In this document: positions 18,805 through 28,360 of the stretch, one piece after another
Numbering within the stretch: position 1 is the stretch's first letter
Layout of the letters: each line of letters begins with the position of its first letter
Origin: Intestinibacter bartlettii
GTDB lineage: Bacteria > Bacillota > Clostridia > Peptostreptococcales > Peptostreptococcaceae
DNA length: 64,000 nt
Reading direction: 5' to 3'
Assembly: GCA_025148965.1 (NCBI GenBank)
Contig: CP102273.1
Coordinates: 2,942,270 to 3,006,269 of the forward strand
The notes under the pieces: generated by a model
Told to the model about the DNA's origin: nothing
Database searches by the model: none
What the model saw: the letters and a program-made list of their open reading frames with translations, nothing else
Position numbers and translations under genes: made by a program

Positions 18805-19839
18805 TTAAAATGCTGTTGCCATTGTGCTTAATCCTTCACATTCATCAAATCCAAGCATCAAATTCATATTTTGTATTGCTTGCCCTGCTGAACCTTTAAC
18901 CATATTATCTATAGTTGAACATATAATTATTTTTGATTTGTTTTCATGTACTGATATAGCACATTTATTTGATAATCTAACGTGTTTAACTGTTGCAACT
19001 TGACCAAGCGGTAATACATCTACAAATGGTTTATCTTTGTAGAATTCTTCTAGTTCATTTTGTATCTTTTCTATTGTAACATCTTCTGCTTTATCACAAT
19101 AAATAGTTGATAATATTCCCCTATTCATTGGTGCTAAAATAGGAGTGAATATTATTTCTACTGGTTCTCCTGCTGCATCAGTTAAATTTTGTTCTATTTC
19201 TGGTGTATGTCTGTGATTTCCTATTTTATAAGGCACCATATTTTCATTTATTTCTGGGTAATGACTAAGTAATGTAAGTCCTCTTCCAGCTCCAGTTACA
19301 CCTGATTTTGAATCAGCTACTATGCCTTCTTTTTTGATTAATTTTTCTTTTAATAATGGCATAAGAGGTAATGATATACTAGTTACATAACATCCTGGAT
19401 TAGCTATAACTTTCGCATTTTTTATTTCATCTTTATAGTGTTCACAAAGACCATAAACCGCTTCTTCATGTAATTTTTTATCTATAAAAGATACGTTATA
19501 CCATTCTTTGAAAGTTGTCTCATCTTTTAATCTGAAATCAGCTCCTAAATCAACAACTTTTTTACCTTCTTTAACTGCTTGTAATACAAATTCTTCGCTA
19601 ACACCATGTGGTAAAGCTGTAAATATAAGATCGCTATTTTTTATTACATCTTCATTTTTCATACATTTCATATCATTTCCTATACCTACACTTGGATAAA
19701 CTTCTGTTATACTTTTATCTACAAAAGAATTTGAACCTATAGCACTTAACTCTACTTGTGGATGTGCATTTAGTAATCTTATTAATTCTACACCTACATA
19801 ACCTGTAGCTCCGATTATTCCTACTTTAACTTTACTCAT
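18805..19839 (-). CDS. argC: N-acetyl-gamma-glutamyl-phosphate reductase
   Basis: A 344-residue dehydrogenase with the NADP fold GIIGATGYVGVELIRLL at the N-terminus and the catalytic Cys150 in ANPGCYVTS. It reduces N-acetylglutamyl phosphate to the semialdehyde. It is the first gene of argC-J-B-D; AAGGGG precedes the ATG. Expression is governed by the T-box leader at 19871-20205. Confidence 0.95.
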   Translation of the reverse strand: MSKVKVGIIGATGYVGVELIRLLNAHPQVELSAIGSNSFVDKSITEVYPSVGIGNDMKCMKNEDVIKNSDLIFTALPHGVSEEFVLQAVKEGKKVVDLGADFRLKDETTFKEWYNVSFIDKKLHEEAVYGLCEHYKDEIKNAKVIANPGCYVTSISLPLMPLLKEKLIKKEGIVADSKSGVTGAGRGLTLLSHYPEINENMVPYKIGNHRHTPEIEQNLTDAAGEPVEIIFTPILAPMNRGILSTIYCDKAEDVTIEKIQNELEEFYKDKPFVDVLPLGQVATVKHVRLSNKCAISVHENKSKIIICSTIDNMVKGSAGQAIQNMNLMLGFDECEGLSTMATAF

Positions 19840-19870
19840 TTTTTCAATCCCCTTCTATTATTTTTTATCA

Positions 19871-19900
19871 AAAAAGCCCCTTGAAATAAATTCAAGAGGC
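19871..19900 (-). terminator. T-box terminator 2 (arg leader)
   Basis: A 10-bp stem (19876-19885 against 19891-19900, one G-U pair in RNA) with a five-base loop and a T run. It lies about 30 bases before the argC start. Confidence 0.9.
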
Positions 19901-19971
19901 GAAATTCCGCGGTACCACTCTTATTGATAAAATTTCTTATACTATGTGATAATTACAGATTTAATGATATT

Positions 19972-20002
19972 AAAAAAGTCTCTTGGCTAAAAACCAAGAG
20001 AC
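19972..20002 (-). terminator. T-box terminator 1 (arg leader)
   Basis: A perfect 9-bp stem (GTCTCTTGG at 19978-19986, CCAAGAGAC at 19994-20002) is followed on the minus strand by six Ts. It competes with antiterminator 1. Confidence 0.9.
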
Positions 20003-20241
20003 GAATATACCGCGTTACCACTCTTATTGATAAGAAACTTATCCACTTTACTCTTTTAAGGCAAGATTACCTGTTTCCATACTCAATTCAAGAAACATTC
20101 TCAAAAGTTCTCTTCACAATAAGCTTCATTGCTCAGCTTCCACCATCCTAAGCTCTCTATAAATTAGACTTATGTTACTGTCTTTGTCATCGAATTTATC
20201 TTATTAATTTCCATATTATGTAAATATGTATTATATATAAA

Positions 20242-20270
20242 ATAATATAAAACTTTTAATATTCTGTCAA
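20242..20270 (-). promoter_or_regulatory. sigma-A promoter of the arginine operon
   Basis: On the minus strand TTGACA (complement of 20265-20270) and TATTAT (20242-20247) are spaced by 17 bases. They lie shortly upstream of stem I of the T-box leader. Confidence 0.8.
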
Positions 20271-20292
20271 TAAATTATTTTTATTTTATAAA

Positions 20293-20868
20293 TTAAATTT
20301 TTTCTTTAAGTTCCTCTACTGATAAATCGATTAAAGCTTTTATTTTTTTCCTTCTTTCTTTAATATCTTTATTTTCTTCAATTATCTTTTTTCGTGCTAA
20401 ACCTAAAAGTTCTATGTATTCTCCATAAGTTTCATCATATGTTTCTTCTAATTCTCTTTTTATTTTAGCTGATAATGATGGGCTATTTCCCCCTGTCGAT
20501 ATACTAAGGAGTAATTCACCTCGTTTCACATATGATGGAACTGTAAAATTAGAAAGTTCCTTATCATCTACTACATTTACTAACTTTCCATTTTGATTAC
20601 AATAAACTCCGATTTTATGGTTTATATCTTTATTATTTGTAGCTGCCACTACGACAAACGAATCTTTTATATATTTTTTATCATACCCATCATGAATTAT
20701 TTCAATTTCATTTTCTATCATTTTAAATTCGTCCACAAACTCTTTTGAAACTACAGTCACTTTTTTCCCAAAATCTAAAAAATTTGTAGCCTTCCTATAA
20801 GCTACTTTTCCCCCACCGATTATTGTAATTTTCATATTTTCTATATTTAAATTTATTGGATAAAGCAT
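20293..20868 (-). CDS. precorrin-2 dehydrogenase (sirohydrochlorin synthase)
   Basis: A 191-residue protein of the Met8/CysG N-domain type. It has an NAD-binding fold ITIIGGGKVAYRKATNFLDFG at 14-34 and the family segment SISTGGNSPSLSAKIKREL near 127. It oxidises precorrin-2 to sirohydrochlorin, the substrate of the CbiK chelatase encoded at 26710, and possibly of siroheme synthesis. It is separated from the cobalamin operon by sstT and two terminators, so it is expressed independently. The gene has been called sirC or ylnF in other genera. It lacks the methyltransferase half of CysG; that activity is in the CobA/HemD fusion. Confidence 0.9.
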   Translation of the reverse strand: MLYPINLNIENMKITIIGGGKVAYRKATNFLDFGKKVTVVSKEFVDEFKMIENEIEIIHDGYDKKYIKDSFVVVAATNNKDINHKIGVYCNQNGKLVNVVDDKELSNFTVPSYVKRGELLLSISTGGNSPSLSAKIKRELEETYDETYGEYIELLGLARKKIIEENKDIKERRKKIKALIDLSVEELKEKI

Positions 20869-20937
20869 TTTGACTACCTTTCTTTCTATTATTTATTTTT
20901 ATTAAAAAACTCAATCTAAAAATATTATATCACATCA

Positions 20938-20986
20938 TAAAAAAGACTATTATAAAGTAGACTTCTACTTAATAATAGCCTTTTTT
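20938..20986 (-). terminator. terminator downstream of the sstT-like gene
   Basis: A long hairpin has an AAGTAGA/TCTACTT core (20955-20961 against 20963-20970) extended by TATTAT/ATAATA. It is bounded by A and T runs, so it could work in both directions; the minus-strand use follows from gene order. Confidence 0.85.
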
Positions 20987-21033
20987 ATATTCTAATTTAA
21001 TTAATTTTTAATTTAATTAGTTTTACCCCTTTA

Positions 21034-22262
21034 TTAGATAGGAAGTTTTCTTCCTTCTTTTTTCCATTGTTTGAATTCAGCAGTTGCAGTTAATAAAGCA
21101 TCTGTTGAAGAGTTAAGACCTGTTTCACAAGAGTCTTGTATAACACCTATGATGAATCCTACACCAACCATTTGCATTGCTATATCATTTGATATACCAA
21201 ATAAACTACAAGCTAAAGGTATAGTAATAAAGAACCTCCAGCTACACCTGAAGCACCACATGCAGATACTGCAGATAATAAACTAAGTATTAATGCTGTT
21301 GGTATATCCACTTTAATTCCTAAAGTATGAACAGCTGCTAAAGACAATACTGATATTGTAACTGCTGCACCACCCATGTTTATAGTAGCTCCTAAAGGAA
21401 TTGATACTGAATAGTTATCTTCGTTTAATCCTAAATTTTTACATAATTCCATGTTAACTGGTATATTTGCTGCTGAACTACGAGTACAAAATGCTGTTAT
21501 ACCACTATCTTTTAAACATTTAAATACTAATGGATATGGATTTTGTTTTATATTTAGAAATACTATTAATGGATTTATAACTAATGCAACAAATACCATG
21601 CATCCTAATAATAAAGCAAGTAATTTACCATAGTCTGAGAAAATTGATGCACCACTTGTAGATACAGAATTATACATTAATCCCATTATACCAAATGGAG
21701 CAAAGCTTATAACCCATCTTACTGCTTGTGTTACAGCGTCTGAAATATCAGATAATAATGATTTTGTTTTATCTGAAGATTTTCTTAAAGCTAAGCCAAA
21801 TACTACCGCCCAAGCTAATATACCTATATAGTTTGCATCTACTATAGATCCAACTGGGTTACTAACTACATTAAGCAATAATGTTTTTAATACTTCACCT
21901 ATTCCACCTGGCGCTGATGCTCCATCTGCTGCTGCAGCTGCGCCTAAATTAACTGTAACTGGGAATATAAAACTAGCTATAACTGCTACTAAACCAGCAG
22001 AAAAAGTAGCTATTAAATATAACCCTATAACTGTACCCATATTACTCTTTTGCCCATCTTTGTGTTGTGCTAAAGCACCCATAACTAAGAAAAATACCAA
22101 TATTGGTGCAACTGCTTTTAATGCGCCTACGAATAATTCCCCTAAAAGTCCTATAACTGTAGCTTCCTTAGCAACAAAACCTAATATAGCACCAATTACT
22201 AAACCGCAAAGAATACGTTTTACTAAGCTAATGCTATTCCATTTTTCTACAATCGCTTTCAT
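21034..22262 (-). pseudogene. sstT: serine/threonine:Na+ symporter, interrupted by a one-base frameshift
   Basis: Residues 1-349 (22262 down to 21213) and a second frame (ending at 21034) together make one DAACS-family carrier of about 408 residues, the usual SstT length. The first frame carries the conserved [15 protein letters not shown] and then stops after two wrong residues. The second supplies [17 protein letters not shown] and the conserved [19 protein letters not shown]-terminus. One missing base near 21222/21223 (between CT and ATA on the minus strand) restores the family sequence exactly. SstT imports serine and threonine with Na+; threonine is also the precursor used by PduX and CobD. 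A sequencing deletion is as likely as a true pseudogene. Confidence 0.88.
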
Positions 22263-22455
22263 AAGTCCTAATCCCCCTTGTATATTTAACTATGTTTAAT
22301 ATTAATAATACAATATTTTGACAAAAATTTCCACAAAAAAATAAAAAGTTCAAATATTCTTACATGTATATATATTTTTTTTATTCAAAATTTTAAATAA
22401 ATTAATTTTTCTGATTTTTTACTTTCATTTTTTTGCTTTATTTTGTATTTAAAAC

Positions 22456-22497
22456 TAAAAAACTCTTCCTTTTTAAAAATCTTGAAGGAAGAGTTTC
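22456..22497 (-). terminator. terminator of the cbi-hem operon
   Basis: A perfect 12-bp stem (AAACTCTTCCTT at 22460-22471 against 22485-22496) is followed on the minus strand by six Ts. It lies about 40 bases after the hemB stop and closes the 17-kb operon. Confidence 0.92.
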
Positions 22498-22534
22498 ATA
22501 ATTTTTTTATATTATATTTCTTACATCTAAAAAA

Positions 22535-23512
22535 TTATTTTTTCATATCAATAACTTTTGCTAAATCTTTTGCAAAATAAGTTATTATTATAGTAGCTCC
22601 TGCTCTTTTTATAGACATAACAGCTTCATATATTGCATCTTCACTTAATAAACCTTGTTTAACAGCTTGTTTTAACATAGAATATTCTCCGCTTACGTTA
22701 TAAGCTGCTATTGGTAAATCGTAATTATCTTTAAATCGTCTTATTATATCTAGGTAAGAAAGGGCTGGTTTTACCATTATTATATCTGCTCCTTCTTCAA
22801 TATCTAAGTCAGCTTCTACCATAGCTTCATCAGAATTTGCTGGATCCATTTGATATGTTTTTCTATCTCCGAATGCTGGTGCAGAATTTGCAGCATCTCT
22901 AAATGGCCCATAAAATGCTGATGCATATTTTGCACTATATGCCATTATAGCAACAGTTTCGTATCCATTTTCGTCTAATGCATTTCTAAGTGCACCGATT
23001 CTTCCATCCATCATATCAGAAGGTGCAACCATATCTGCTCCTGCTTTTGCATAACTAACAGCTATTTTTGATAGATATTCTAACGTTTTATCATTATCTA
23101 CATATCCGCCTTCTGTTAGTATTCCACAATGTCCATGGCTAGTGTATTCGCACATACAAACATCGCATATTACATCCATTTCTGGAGCTACTTCTTTTAT
23201 TTTTCTTATACCTTGTTGTAATGCTCCATTATCGTTGTATGCTTCACTACCGCAGCAATCTTTTTTGTTGTCATCAGGAACACCGAATAATAATACATGT
23301 TCTATTCCTAATTCAACTAATTCTTTTATTTCATCTTCTAACATATCTACAGAGAAATGGTAAACCCCTTCCATAGAAGGTATTTCTCTTTTTATATTTT
23401 CACCATCTACTATAAATAAAGGATAGATTAAATCTTCTTTTTGTAATTTTGTTTCTCTTACTAAATTTCTTATAGCCTTTGTTGCTCTTAATCTTCTTGG
23501 TCTTCTTATCAT
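22535..23512 (-). CDS. hemB: porphobilinogen synthase (delta-aminolevulinate dehydratase)
   Basis: A 325-residue HemB with both active-site lysines, Lys195 ([16 protein letters not shown]) and Lys248 ([10 protein letters not shown]). It also has the zinc-site cysteines 119, 121 and 129 ([14 protein letters not shown]). It condenses two aminolevulinates to porphobilinogen. It is the last gene of the riboswitch-headed operon, after cobA/hemD, and a terminator follows. Confidence 0.96.
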   Translation of the reverse strand: MIRRPRRLRATKAIRNLVRETKLQKEDLIYPLFIVDGENIKREIPSMEGVYHFSVDMLEDEIKELVELGIEHVLLFGVPDDNKKDCCGSEAYNDNGALQQGIRKIKEVAPEMDVICDVCMCEYTSHGHCGILTEGGYVDNDKTLEYLSKIAVSYAKAGADMVAPSDMMDGRIGALRNALDENGYETVAIMAYSAKYASAFYGPFRDAANSAPAFGDRKTYQMDPANSDEAMVEADLDIEEGADIIMVKPALSYLDIIRRFKDNYDLPIAAYNVSGEYSMLKQAVKQGLLSEDAIYEAVMSIKRAGATIIITYFAKDLAKVIDMKK

Positions 23513-23540
23513 TTTTTTGCCCCTTTCATTTTATTGGCAT

Positions 23541-25043
23541 TTATTCTGACATTGCCTCTATCATACTTTCGATAGATGCTTTTTCTGATTCTTTATATAC
23601 TTCTAAGCCATTATCTAATATAGTTTTTGTAGTTATCTTTCCGATTGAAATTATCTTAGTATTAGATAATTTATCCTTATTTTCTTCACCAATTAAATTT
23701 ATGAAATTAGTTACAGTTGATGAACTAGCAAATGTTATATAATCTAAATTTCCTTCTTCTAATGCACTTATTGCTTCTTCTTTTTTGCTATCATCCATAA
23801 CGCTTTCATATGTTACAACTTCTGTTACATTAGAGATTTCATTTAATTTTTTAACTAAAAATTCTCTAGCATTTTTAGCTCTTGGAATTAATATTTTATC
23901 TTCTTTACTTACTATATCTTTTAATTCATCGTATAAAGATTCGCCTACTGCTTTTTCTGGTTGTATATCTGGCTTAATTCCTCTTCTTATTATGGCCTTA
24001 GATGTTGCAGCCCCAATTGAGCAAACTTTTATATTTGCAAGTGCTCTACAATCTAATCCCATTTCATCTAGTTTATCAAAGAATATATCTACTCCATTTT
24101 TGCTAGTTAAAACTAAGTATGTATAATCTTTTAAATTCTTAATTTCATTTTCTAGTTCTTTATTATCTTGAACTTTTTCAATTTTTATTGTTGGTATTTC
24201 TATAGGATTTCCACCTAAGTCCATTATTCTCTCTACTAATTTGCTGTTTTGGCTTCTTGACCTAGTAACCATTATACTTTTTCCGAATAAAGGTTTCTTT
24301 TCAAAGAAGTTTAGTGTATCTCTAAGATTTACAACTGTCCCTACAACTATTAATGTCGGAGGTTTTACTTCTTCTCTTATCGCAACTTCATAAGCATCTT
24401 CTAAAGTAGCTGTTACTACCCTTTGATTATAGCGTGTTGCCCAACTTACAAATGCAACTGGAGTATCTTTAGACATACCTTCTTTAATTAAATTTTCGCT
24501 TATATTTTTTAGGTTTGATACGCCCATTAAAAATACAAGTGTACCTTTCATATTAGCTAGTGCATTCCAGTTTATTTCAGGATTTTCTTTTCCATCTTTT
24601 CTAAGATGCCCTGTTATAACATGAAATGATGATGCATGGTCTCTATGTGTTATTGGAATTCCAGCATAGCAAAGTCCGCCTATTGCAGAAGTTACCCCTG
24701 GAACAACTTCAAATTCTATTCCTTCTGCTTTAAGTAGTTCGCCTTCTTCTCCGCCTCTTCCAAATACATAAGGATCTCCACCTTTAAGTCTTGTTACTAT
24801 TTTACCTTCTAATGCCTTATCTGCTATTAATCTATTTATTTGATCTTGAGGTAATAAATGATGGCTTGATGCTTTTCCTACATTTATAAACTCACAACCT
24901 TTTTTTGCTTCTTTTAAATAATTTATATTAGCAAGTCTGTCATAAACTATAACATCAGCTTTTCTTATACATTCTAAGCCTTTTAGTGTTAATAGTTTAT
25001 AATCTCCAGGTCCTGCCCCAACTAAGTAAACTTTCCCCTTCAT
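23541..25043 (-). CDS. cobA/hemD: uroporphyrinogen-III C-methyltransferase / uroporphyrinogen-III synthase fusion
   Basis: A 500-residue two-domain protein. Residues 1 to about 245 are an SAM-dependent SUMT domain with VGAGPGDYKLLTLKG at the start, RLKGGDPYVFGRGGEE near 84-99 and the VPGVTSAIGG loop. Residues from about 252 to the end are a HemD domain with TSKNGVDIFF and TFASSSTVTNF. The first domain makes precorrin-2 and the second closes the tetrapyrrole ring. Such fusions are common in clostridia and couple hydroxymethylbilane to the B12/siroheme branch. It overlaps the hemC stop by one base and lies before hemB. Confidence 0.95.
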   Translation of the reverse strand: MKGKVYLVGAGPGDYKLLTLKGLECIRKADVIVYDRLANINYLKEAKKGCEFINVGKASSHHLLPQDQINRLIADKALEGKIVTRLKGGDPYVFGRGGEEGELLKAEGIEFEVVPGVTSAIGGLCYAGIPITHRDHASSFHVITGHLRKDGKENPEINWNALANMKGTLVFLMGVSNLKNISENLIKEGMSKDTPVAFVSWATRYNQRVVTATLEDAYEVAIREEVKPPTLIVVGTVVNLRDTLNFFEKKPLFGKSIMVTRSRSQNSKLVERIMDLGGNPIEIPTIKIEKVQDNKELENEIKNLKDYTYLVLTSKNGVDIFFDKLDEMGLDCRALANIKVCSIGAATSKAIIRRGIKPDIQPEKAVGESLYDELKDIVSKEDKILIPRAKNAREFLVKKLNEISNVTEVVTYESVMDDSKKEEAISALEEGNLDYITFASSSTVTNFINLIGEENKDKLSNTKIISIGKITTKTILDNGLEVYKESEKASIESMIEAMSE

Positions 25044-25939
25044 TATTGTTCATACTCCTTTAATACGCTTTTTGCTAATTCGTATCCTATTTTTGGTGCA
25101 TCAGCTAGAGTTCCTACTTGAGATTGAACTACTATTTTCTTTCCTTCGCCATCTCCATAAAGTCCAGTTAAAGTAATTTTTTCTCCTTCTATTTCACAGT
25201 AAGCGCCCATTGGTATATGGCAACTTCCATTAACTCCAATTAAGAATCCTCTTTCTGCATCAATTTGAATTTTTGTAATATCATCTTTTATAGAATCTAT
25301 TATTTTTTCAGTTTCTTTGTCATCTTCTCTAATTTCAAGAGCTAATATTCCTTGTGCAGGAGCAGGTAGCATAATATCAGTTGGTATATAATAATCTATT
25401 TTATCATCTAAACCAGCTCTTCTTAGTCCTGATGCTGCTAACACTACACCGTCAAGTTTTTCTGTTTCTATTTTCTTTATTCTAGTTTCTATATTTCCTC
25501 TTATAGGTACTATTTCTAGGTCTGGTCTGTGTTTTAATAATTGATATTTTCTTCTTTTACTTCCTGTTCCTATTCTTGCACCTTGAGGTAAATCATCTAG
25601 ACTTTTATAACCTTCTTTAAAAATAAGAGCATCTCTTGGATCTTCTCTTTTTGGAGAATGTGCAAATTTAAGTCCTTCCGGAAGATATGATGGCATGTCT
25701 TTCATACTATGAACCGCCATATCTATTTCACCATCTAAAAGACTCTTTTCTATTTCTTTTACAAATAAACCTTTATCGCCTATTTTATCTAGTGGCAGAT
25801 CTTTTATTAAATCACCTTTTGTTTTTATTATTTTTACCTCAAATTCAACTCCTGGGTTTTCTTTTTTTAATTGATCTACAACCCAATTAGTTTGAACAAG
25901 AGCTAAATTACTACCTCTAGTTCCTACTACTAATTTCAT
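25043..25939 (-). CDS. hemC: porphobilinogen deaminase (hydroxymethylbilane synthase)
   Basis: A 298-residue HemC. It has the dipyrromethane cofactor Cys240 in VNGSCHIPMG and the substrate-binding VHSMKDMPSYLP (76-87) and RIGTGSKRRKYQL segments. It polymerises four porphobilinogens into hydroxymethylbilane. The overlap with cobA/hemD suggests translational coupling of consecutive enzymes. Confidence 0.96.
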   Translation of the reverse strand: MKLVVGTRGSNLALVQTNWVVDQLKKENPGVEFEVKIIKTKGDLIKDLPLDKIGDKGLFVKEIEKSLLDGEIDMAVHSMKDMPSYLPEGLKFAHSPKREDPRDALIFKEGYKSLDDLPQGARIGTGSKRRKYQLLKHRPDLEIVPIRGNIETRIKKIETEKLDGVVLAASGLRRAGLDDKIDYYIPTDIMLPAPAQGILALEIREDDKETEKIIDSIKDDITKIQIDAERGFLIGVNGSCHIPMGAYCEIEGEKITLTGLYGDGEGKKIVVQSQVGTLADAPKIGYELAKSVLKEYEQ

Positions 25940-25965
25940 ATTTATCTCCTTAACGTTTTTTAAGA

Positions 25966-26673
25966 TTATTTTCTTTTGTTGTTTTTATTAACTAATATTG
26001 TAGAAAAATATGATATTTTTTCTTGTAGATGAACATCTCTTAAATCCTTATAAACTACTTCTCTATCTTGAGATGAATTACTTACTAAAATAGCACTATC
26101 TATTAAATCGTATTTTTCTAGTTTTTGAACGATTTCTTTAAAGTTCTTATAAACCTTCATAAGAACTAAACAATCATATGTTTGTAATGCTGCATCTATT
26201 TTTTCTTCTTCCATTGTGCATGGTATTACTATAAGTGGGTCTGTATCCATTACTAATGGGAAGTTTTGGTTTGATGCTATATTTGAAAAAGAAGAAATAC
26301 CTGGTATAGTTTCAACTTCTATTTCATCCAATAATCTTTCCATTACATAGACATATGTACTATATATCATAGGATCTCCTAAAGTTATAAATCCTACATT
26401 TTTCCCAGCTTTTACGTCTGCTTTAATTTCTTCAGCAGCCTCATCCCATGCAGCCATTTTTTCTACCCCATCTGCACTCATTGGGAAGTGTCTTTGTTTT
26501 ATTTCAACAGTTTCTGGTATATATTCTTTTACTATTGATAAAGCTAAGCTATCTGCACCTTTTCTTGGTTCTGGTGTATATAATATATCTAATATTTTAA
26601 ATGTATTTACTGCTTTTACTGTTACCAATGAACTATCCCCTGGTCCAGTTCCTATTCCATAAAATTTGGCCAT
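25966..26673 (-). CDS. cbiL: cobalt-factor II (precorrin-2) C20-methyltransferase
   Basis: A 235-residue member of the tetrapyrrole methyltransferase family with YGIGTGPGDSSLVTVKAV at the N-terminus, GDPMIYSTYVYVME near 101-114 and a PGISSFSN loop near 127-134. The length and the YSTY variant fit CbiL/CobI rather than SUMT. It transfers a methyl group from SAM to C20, the first methylation after cobalt insertion. It lies directly after cbiK. Confidence 0.93.
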   Translation of the reverse strand: MAKFYGIGTGPGDSSLVTVKAVNTFKILDILYTPEPRKGADSLALSIVKEYIPETVEIKQRHFPMSADGVEKMAAWDEAAEEIKADVKAGKNVGFITLGDPMIYSTYVYVMERLLDEIEVETIPGISSFSNIASNQNFPLVMDTDPLIVIPCTMEEEKIDAALQTYDCLVLMKVYKNFKEIVQKLEKYDLIDSAILVSNSSQDREVVYKDLRDVHLQEKISYFSTILVNKNNKRK

Positions 26674-26709
26674 TACATTTCCTCCAATAGTGTTTTTGTC
26701 ACATAATTT

Positions 26710-27504
26710 TTATGCTAACTCTTTTTCTAATTCTTTTGCACAATCTAGTGCATGATTTACAAATTTATCTTGTATAGCAGGATATTCTCCTAAACCTTGT
26801 AGATGTATATTCACTTTAAATCCTTCTTTTTCTAATATAGATTTCCATGAATCTTCTTCATCACTTGCCATATCATTAGTAGCATGGTCACCCGCAACTA
26901 ACATGAAAGGTAGTACATCTACAGTTTTTATATTATCAGCTTTTAATTTCTTGATTACTTGTTCTATTTCAGGATATCCTTCAACTGTTCCTATATAAAC
27001 ATTCATGTCATTATCCCTAAACATGTATTCTAATGCTGGATAAGCAGAGTGACTTTCATGTGTAGTTCCATGCCCCATAAATACTATTGCTTCATCTGGT
27101 TTAATTACCTCTAATTGTTTTCTTACTGCTTCAACTGTTTCTTTGTAATCTTCTATTGTAGTTAATAGAGGTCTTCCTAAAGCTATTCTTTTAAATTTAG
27201 GTCTGAAACTTTCAACTTGTTCTTTTAATTTGTTGTATTCTTCTCCACAAATTATATGTAATGTTTGAACTACAACTTCTTCATATCCTGCATCAGCTAA
27301 TTTTTGTAGAGCTTCAACTGGATTGTCTATGAACATATTGTCTCTTTTTTTCAATTTATTAATTATCATATTAGAAGTAAAAGCTCTATAAAAATCATAT
27401 CCTTCTAAGTTTTCACTTATTTTTCTTTCACATGCTTCTATTGTTTTTTTTCTAGTTTCATGGTAGCTTGTACCAAAACTTACTACTAATACTGCTTTTT
27501 TCAT
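26710..27504 (-). CDS. cbiK: sirohydrochlorin cobaltochelatase
   Basis: A 264-residue class II chelatase. The three metal-site residues fall at His145 (FMGHGTTHE), Glu175 (GTVEGYP) and His207 (AGDHATND), the positions described for Salmonella CbiK. It inserts Co2+ into sirohydrochlorin without ATP, committing the flow to early-cobalt (anaerobic) B12 synthesis. No signal peptide is seen, so it is cytoplasmic. It is followed by cbiL. Confidence 0.95.
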   Translation of the reverse strand: MKKAVLVVSFGTSYHETRKKTIEACERKISENLEGYDFYRAFTSNMIINKLKKRDNMFIDNPVEALQKLADAGYEEVVVQTLHIICGEEYNKLKEQVESFRPKFKRIALGRPLLTTIEDYKETVEAVRKQLEVIKPDEAIVFMGHGTTHESHSAYPALEYMFRDNDMNVYIGTVEGYPEIEQVIKKLKADNIKTVDVLPFMLVAGDHATNDMASDEEDSWKSILEKEGFKVNIHLQGLGEYPAIQDKFVNHALDCAKELEKELA

Positions 27505-27566
27505 CTTTATTTTCTCCTTGATATTTAAATATTCCTCAAATTTAAAAATTAAAATAACCCATAAAA

Positions 27567-28313
27567 CTATATAATTTTCTCTATATCTTCTATATTATTT
27601 ATAACCTTTGGATAATCAATTTTTTTTCTACTTATAATTATCACTGGTATATTTAACACTTTGCATGCATTGATTTTTTCTAAGAAACCTCCTGCTACTC
27701 CACTTTCTTTAGTAATTAATAAATCTATGTTGTATTGTTTATAAGTAGCTATATTCATTTCTTCAGAAAAAGGTCCTTTCATAGCGATAATATTGTCTGC
27801 ATTAAGCCCTAATCCTTCACAACTTTCAAGAACCTCACTTGTTGGCAATACACGCGCTATTAAATTTTTTTCCTTTATTAATTCTATATATTTATCTAAG
27901 TTTTTACTTCCTGTTCCAATAAATATGTTATTTCCTATTTCATTAGCTATTTGGCAAGCTTGTTCTATATTTTCAACAACATATTTATTTTCATAGTCAA
28001 TTTGTTTTATAAGAGATTCCCTTTCAAATCTCACATAATCAATATTTGTAATTTTAGAACATTCAATTGCATTACTAGATACAACAGTAGCATAAGGGTG
28101 AGTTGCATCTATTATCTGTGTTATGTTTTTTTCTTTTATCAAAGATACCATATCTTCTTTTGTAAGTTTTCCTAAGAATACATTTTCTGTAGCTTTTTTT
28201 GCAATATCTCTTCCGTATTCAGTTGTTACTGAAACTATATATGCTAATCCCATATCATTTAATTTATTGCAAATATGTATGCTATCAGATGTTCCTCCTA
28301 ATACTAAAATCAT
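27567..28313 (-). CDS. cbiJ: cobalt-precorrin-6A reductase
   Basis: A 248-residue protein with the N-terminal ILVLGGTSDSIHICNKL nucleotide-binding segment and the DATHPYA motif near residue 69, both typical of CbiJ/CobK. It reduces the macrocycle of cobalt-precorrin-6A with a pyridine nucleotide. It lies between cbiH and cbiK; spacing is short. Confidence 0.92.
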   Translation of the reverse strand: MILVLGGTSDSIHICNKLNDMGLAYIVSVTTEYGRDIAKKATENVFLGKLTKEDMVSLIKEKNITQIIDATHPYATVVSSNAIECSKITNIDYVRFERESLIKQIDYENKYVVENIEQACQIANEIGNNIFIGTGSKNLDKYIELIKEKNLIARVLPTSEVLESCEGLGLNADNIIAMKGPFSEEMNIATYKQYNIDLLITKESGVAGGFLEKINACKVLNIPVIIISRKKIDYPKVINNIEDIEKII

Positions 28314-28360
28314 GCTATGTATCCCTTCTTTTGTGATGATTAATTTCTTATAAAATTTTC

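Larger units (their letters stand above)
19871..20205 (-). promoter_or_regulatory. T-box leader of the arginine operon with two antiterminator/terminator modules
   Basis: Read on the minus strand, stem I starts with GATGACAAAGACAGTAAC (AGTA bulge, about 20175-20192). The conserved AGAGAGC and GGATGGTGGAAGCTGAG segments follow. The specifier region contains overlapping AGA (arginine) triplets at 20109-20113, fitting the arg genes downstream. A T-box (complement of 20010-20025, reading GAGTGGTAACGCGG) is followed by terminator 1. Only about 50 bases later comes a second T-box (complement of 19907-19922, GAGTGGTACCGCGG) with terminator 2. Both are preceded by the same TATCAATAA, so the module looks duplicated. 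The second lacks room for its own stem I. Assignment of arginine as effector is inference from the specifier and the operon. Confidence 0.88.

Noticed and set aside
19907..20025. Two complete, independent T-boxes
   Set aside because: The DNA between terminator 1 and the second T-box motif is about 50 bases, too short for a stem I with specifier.
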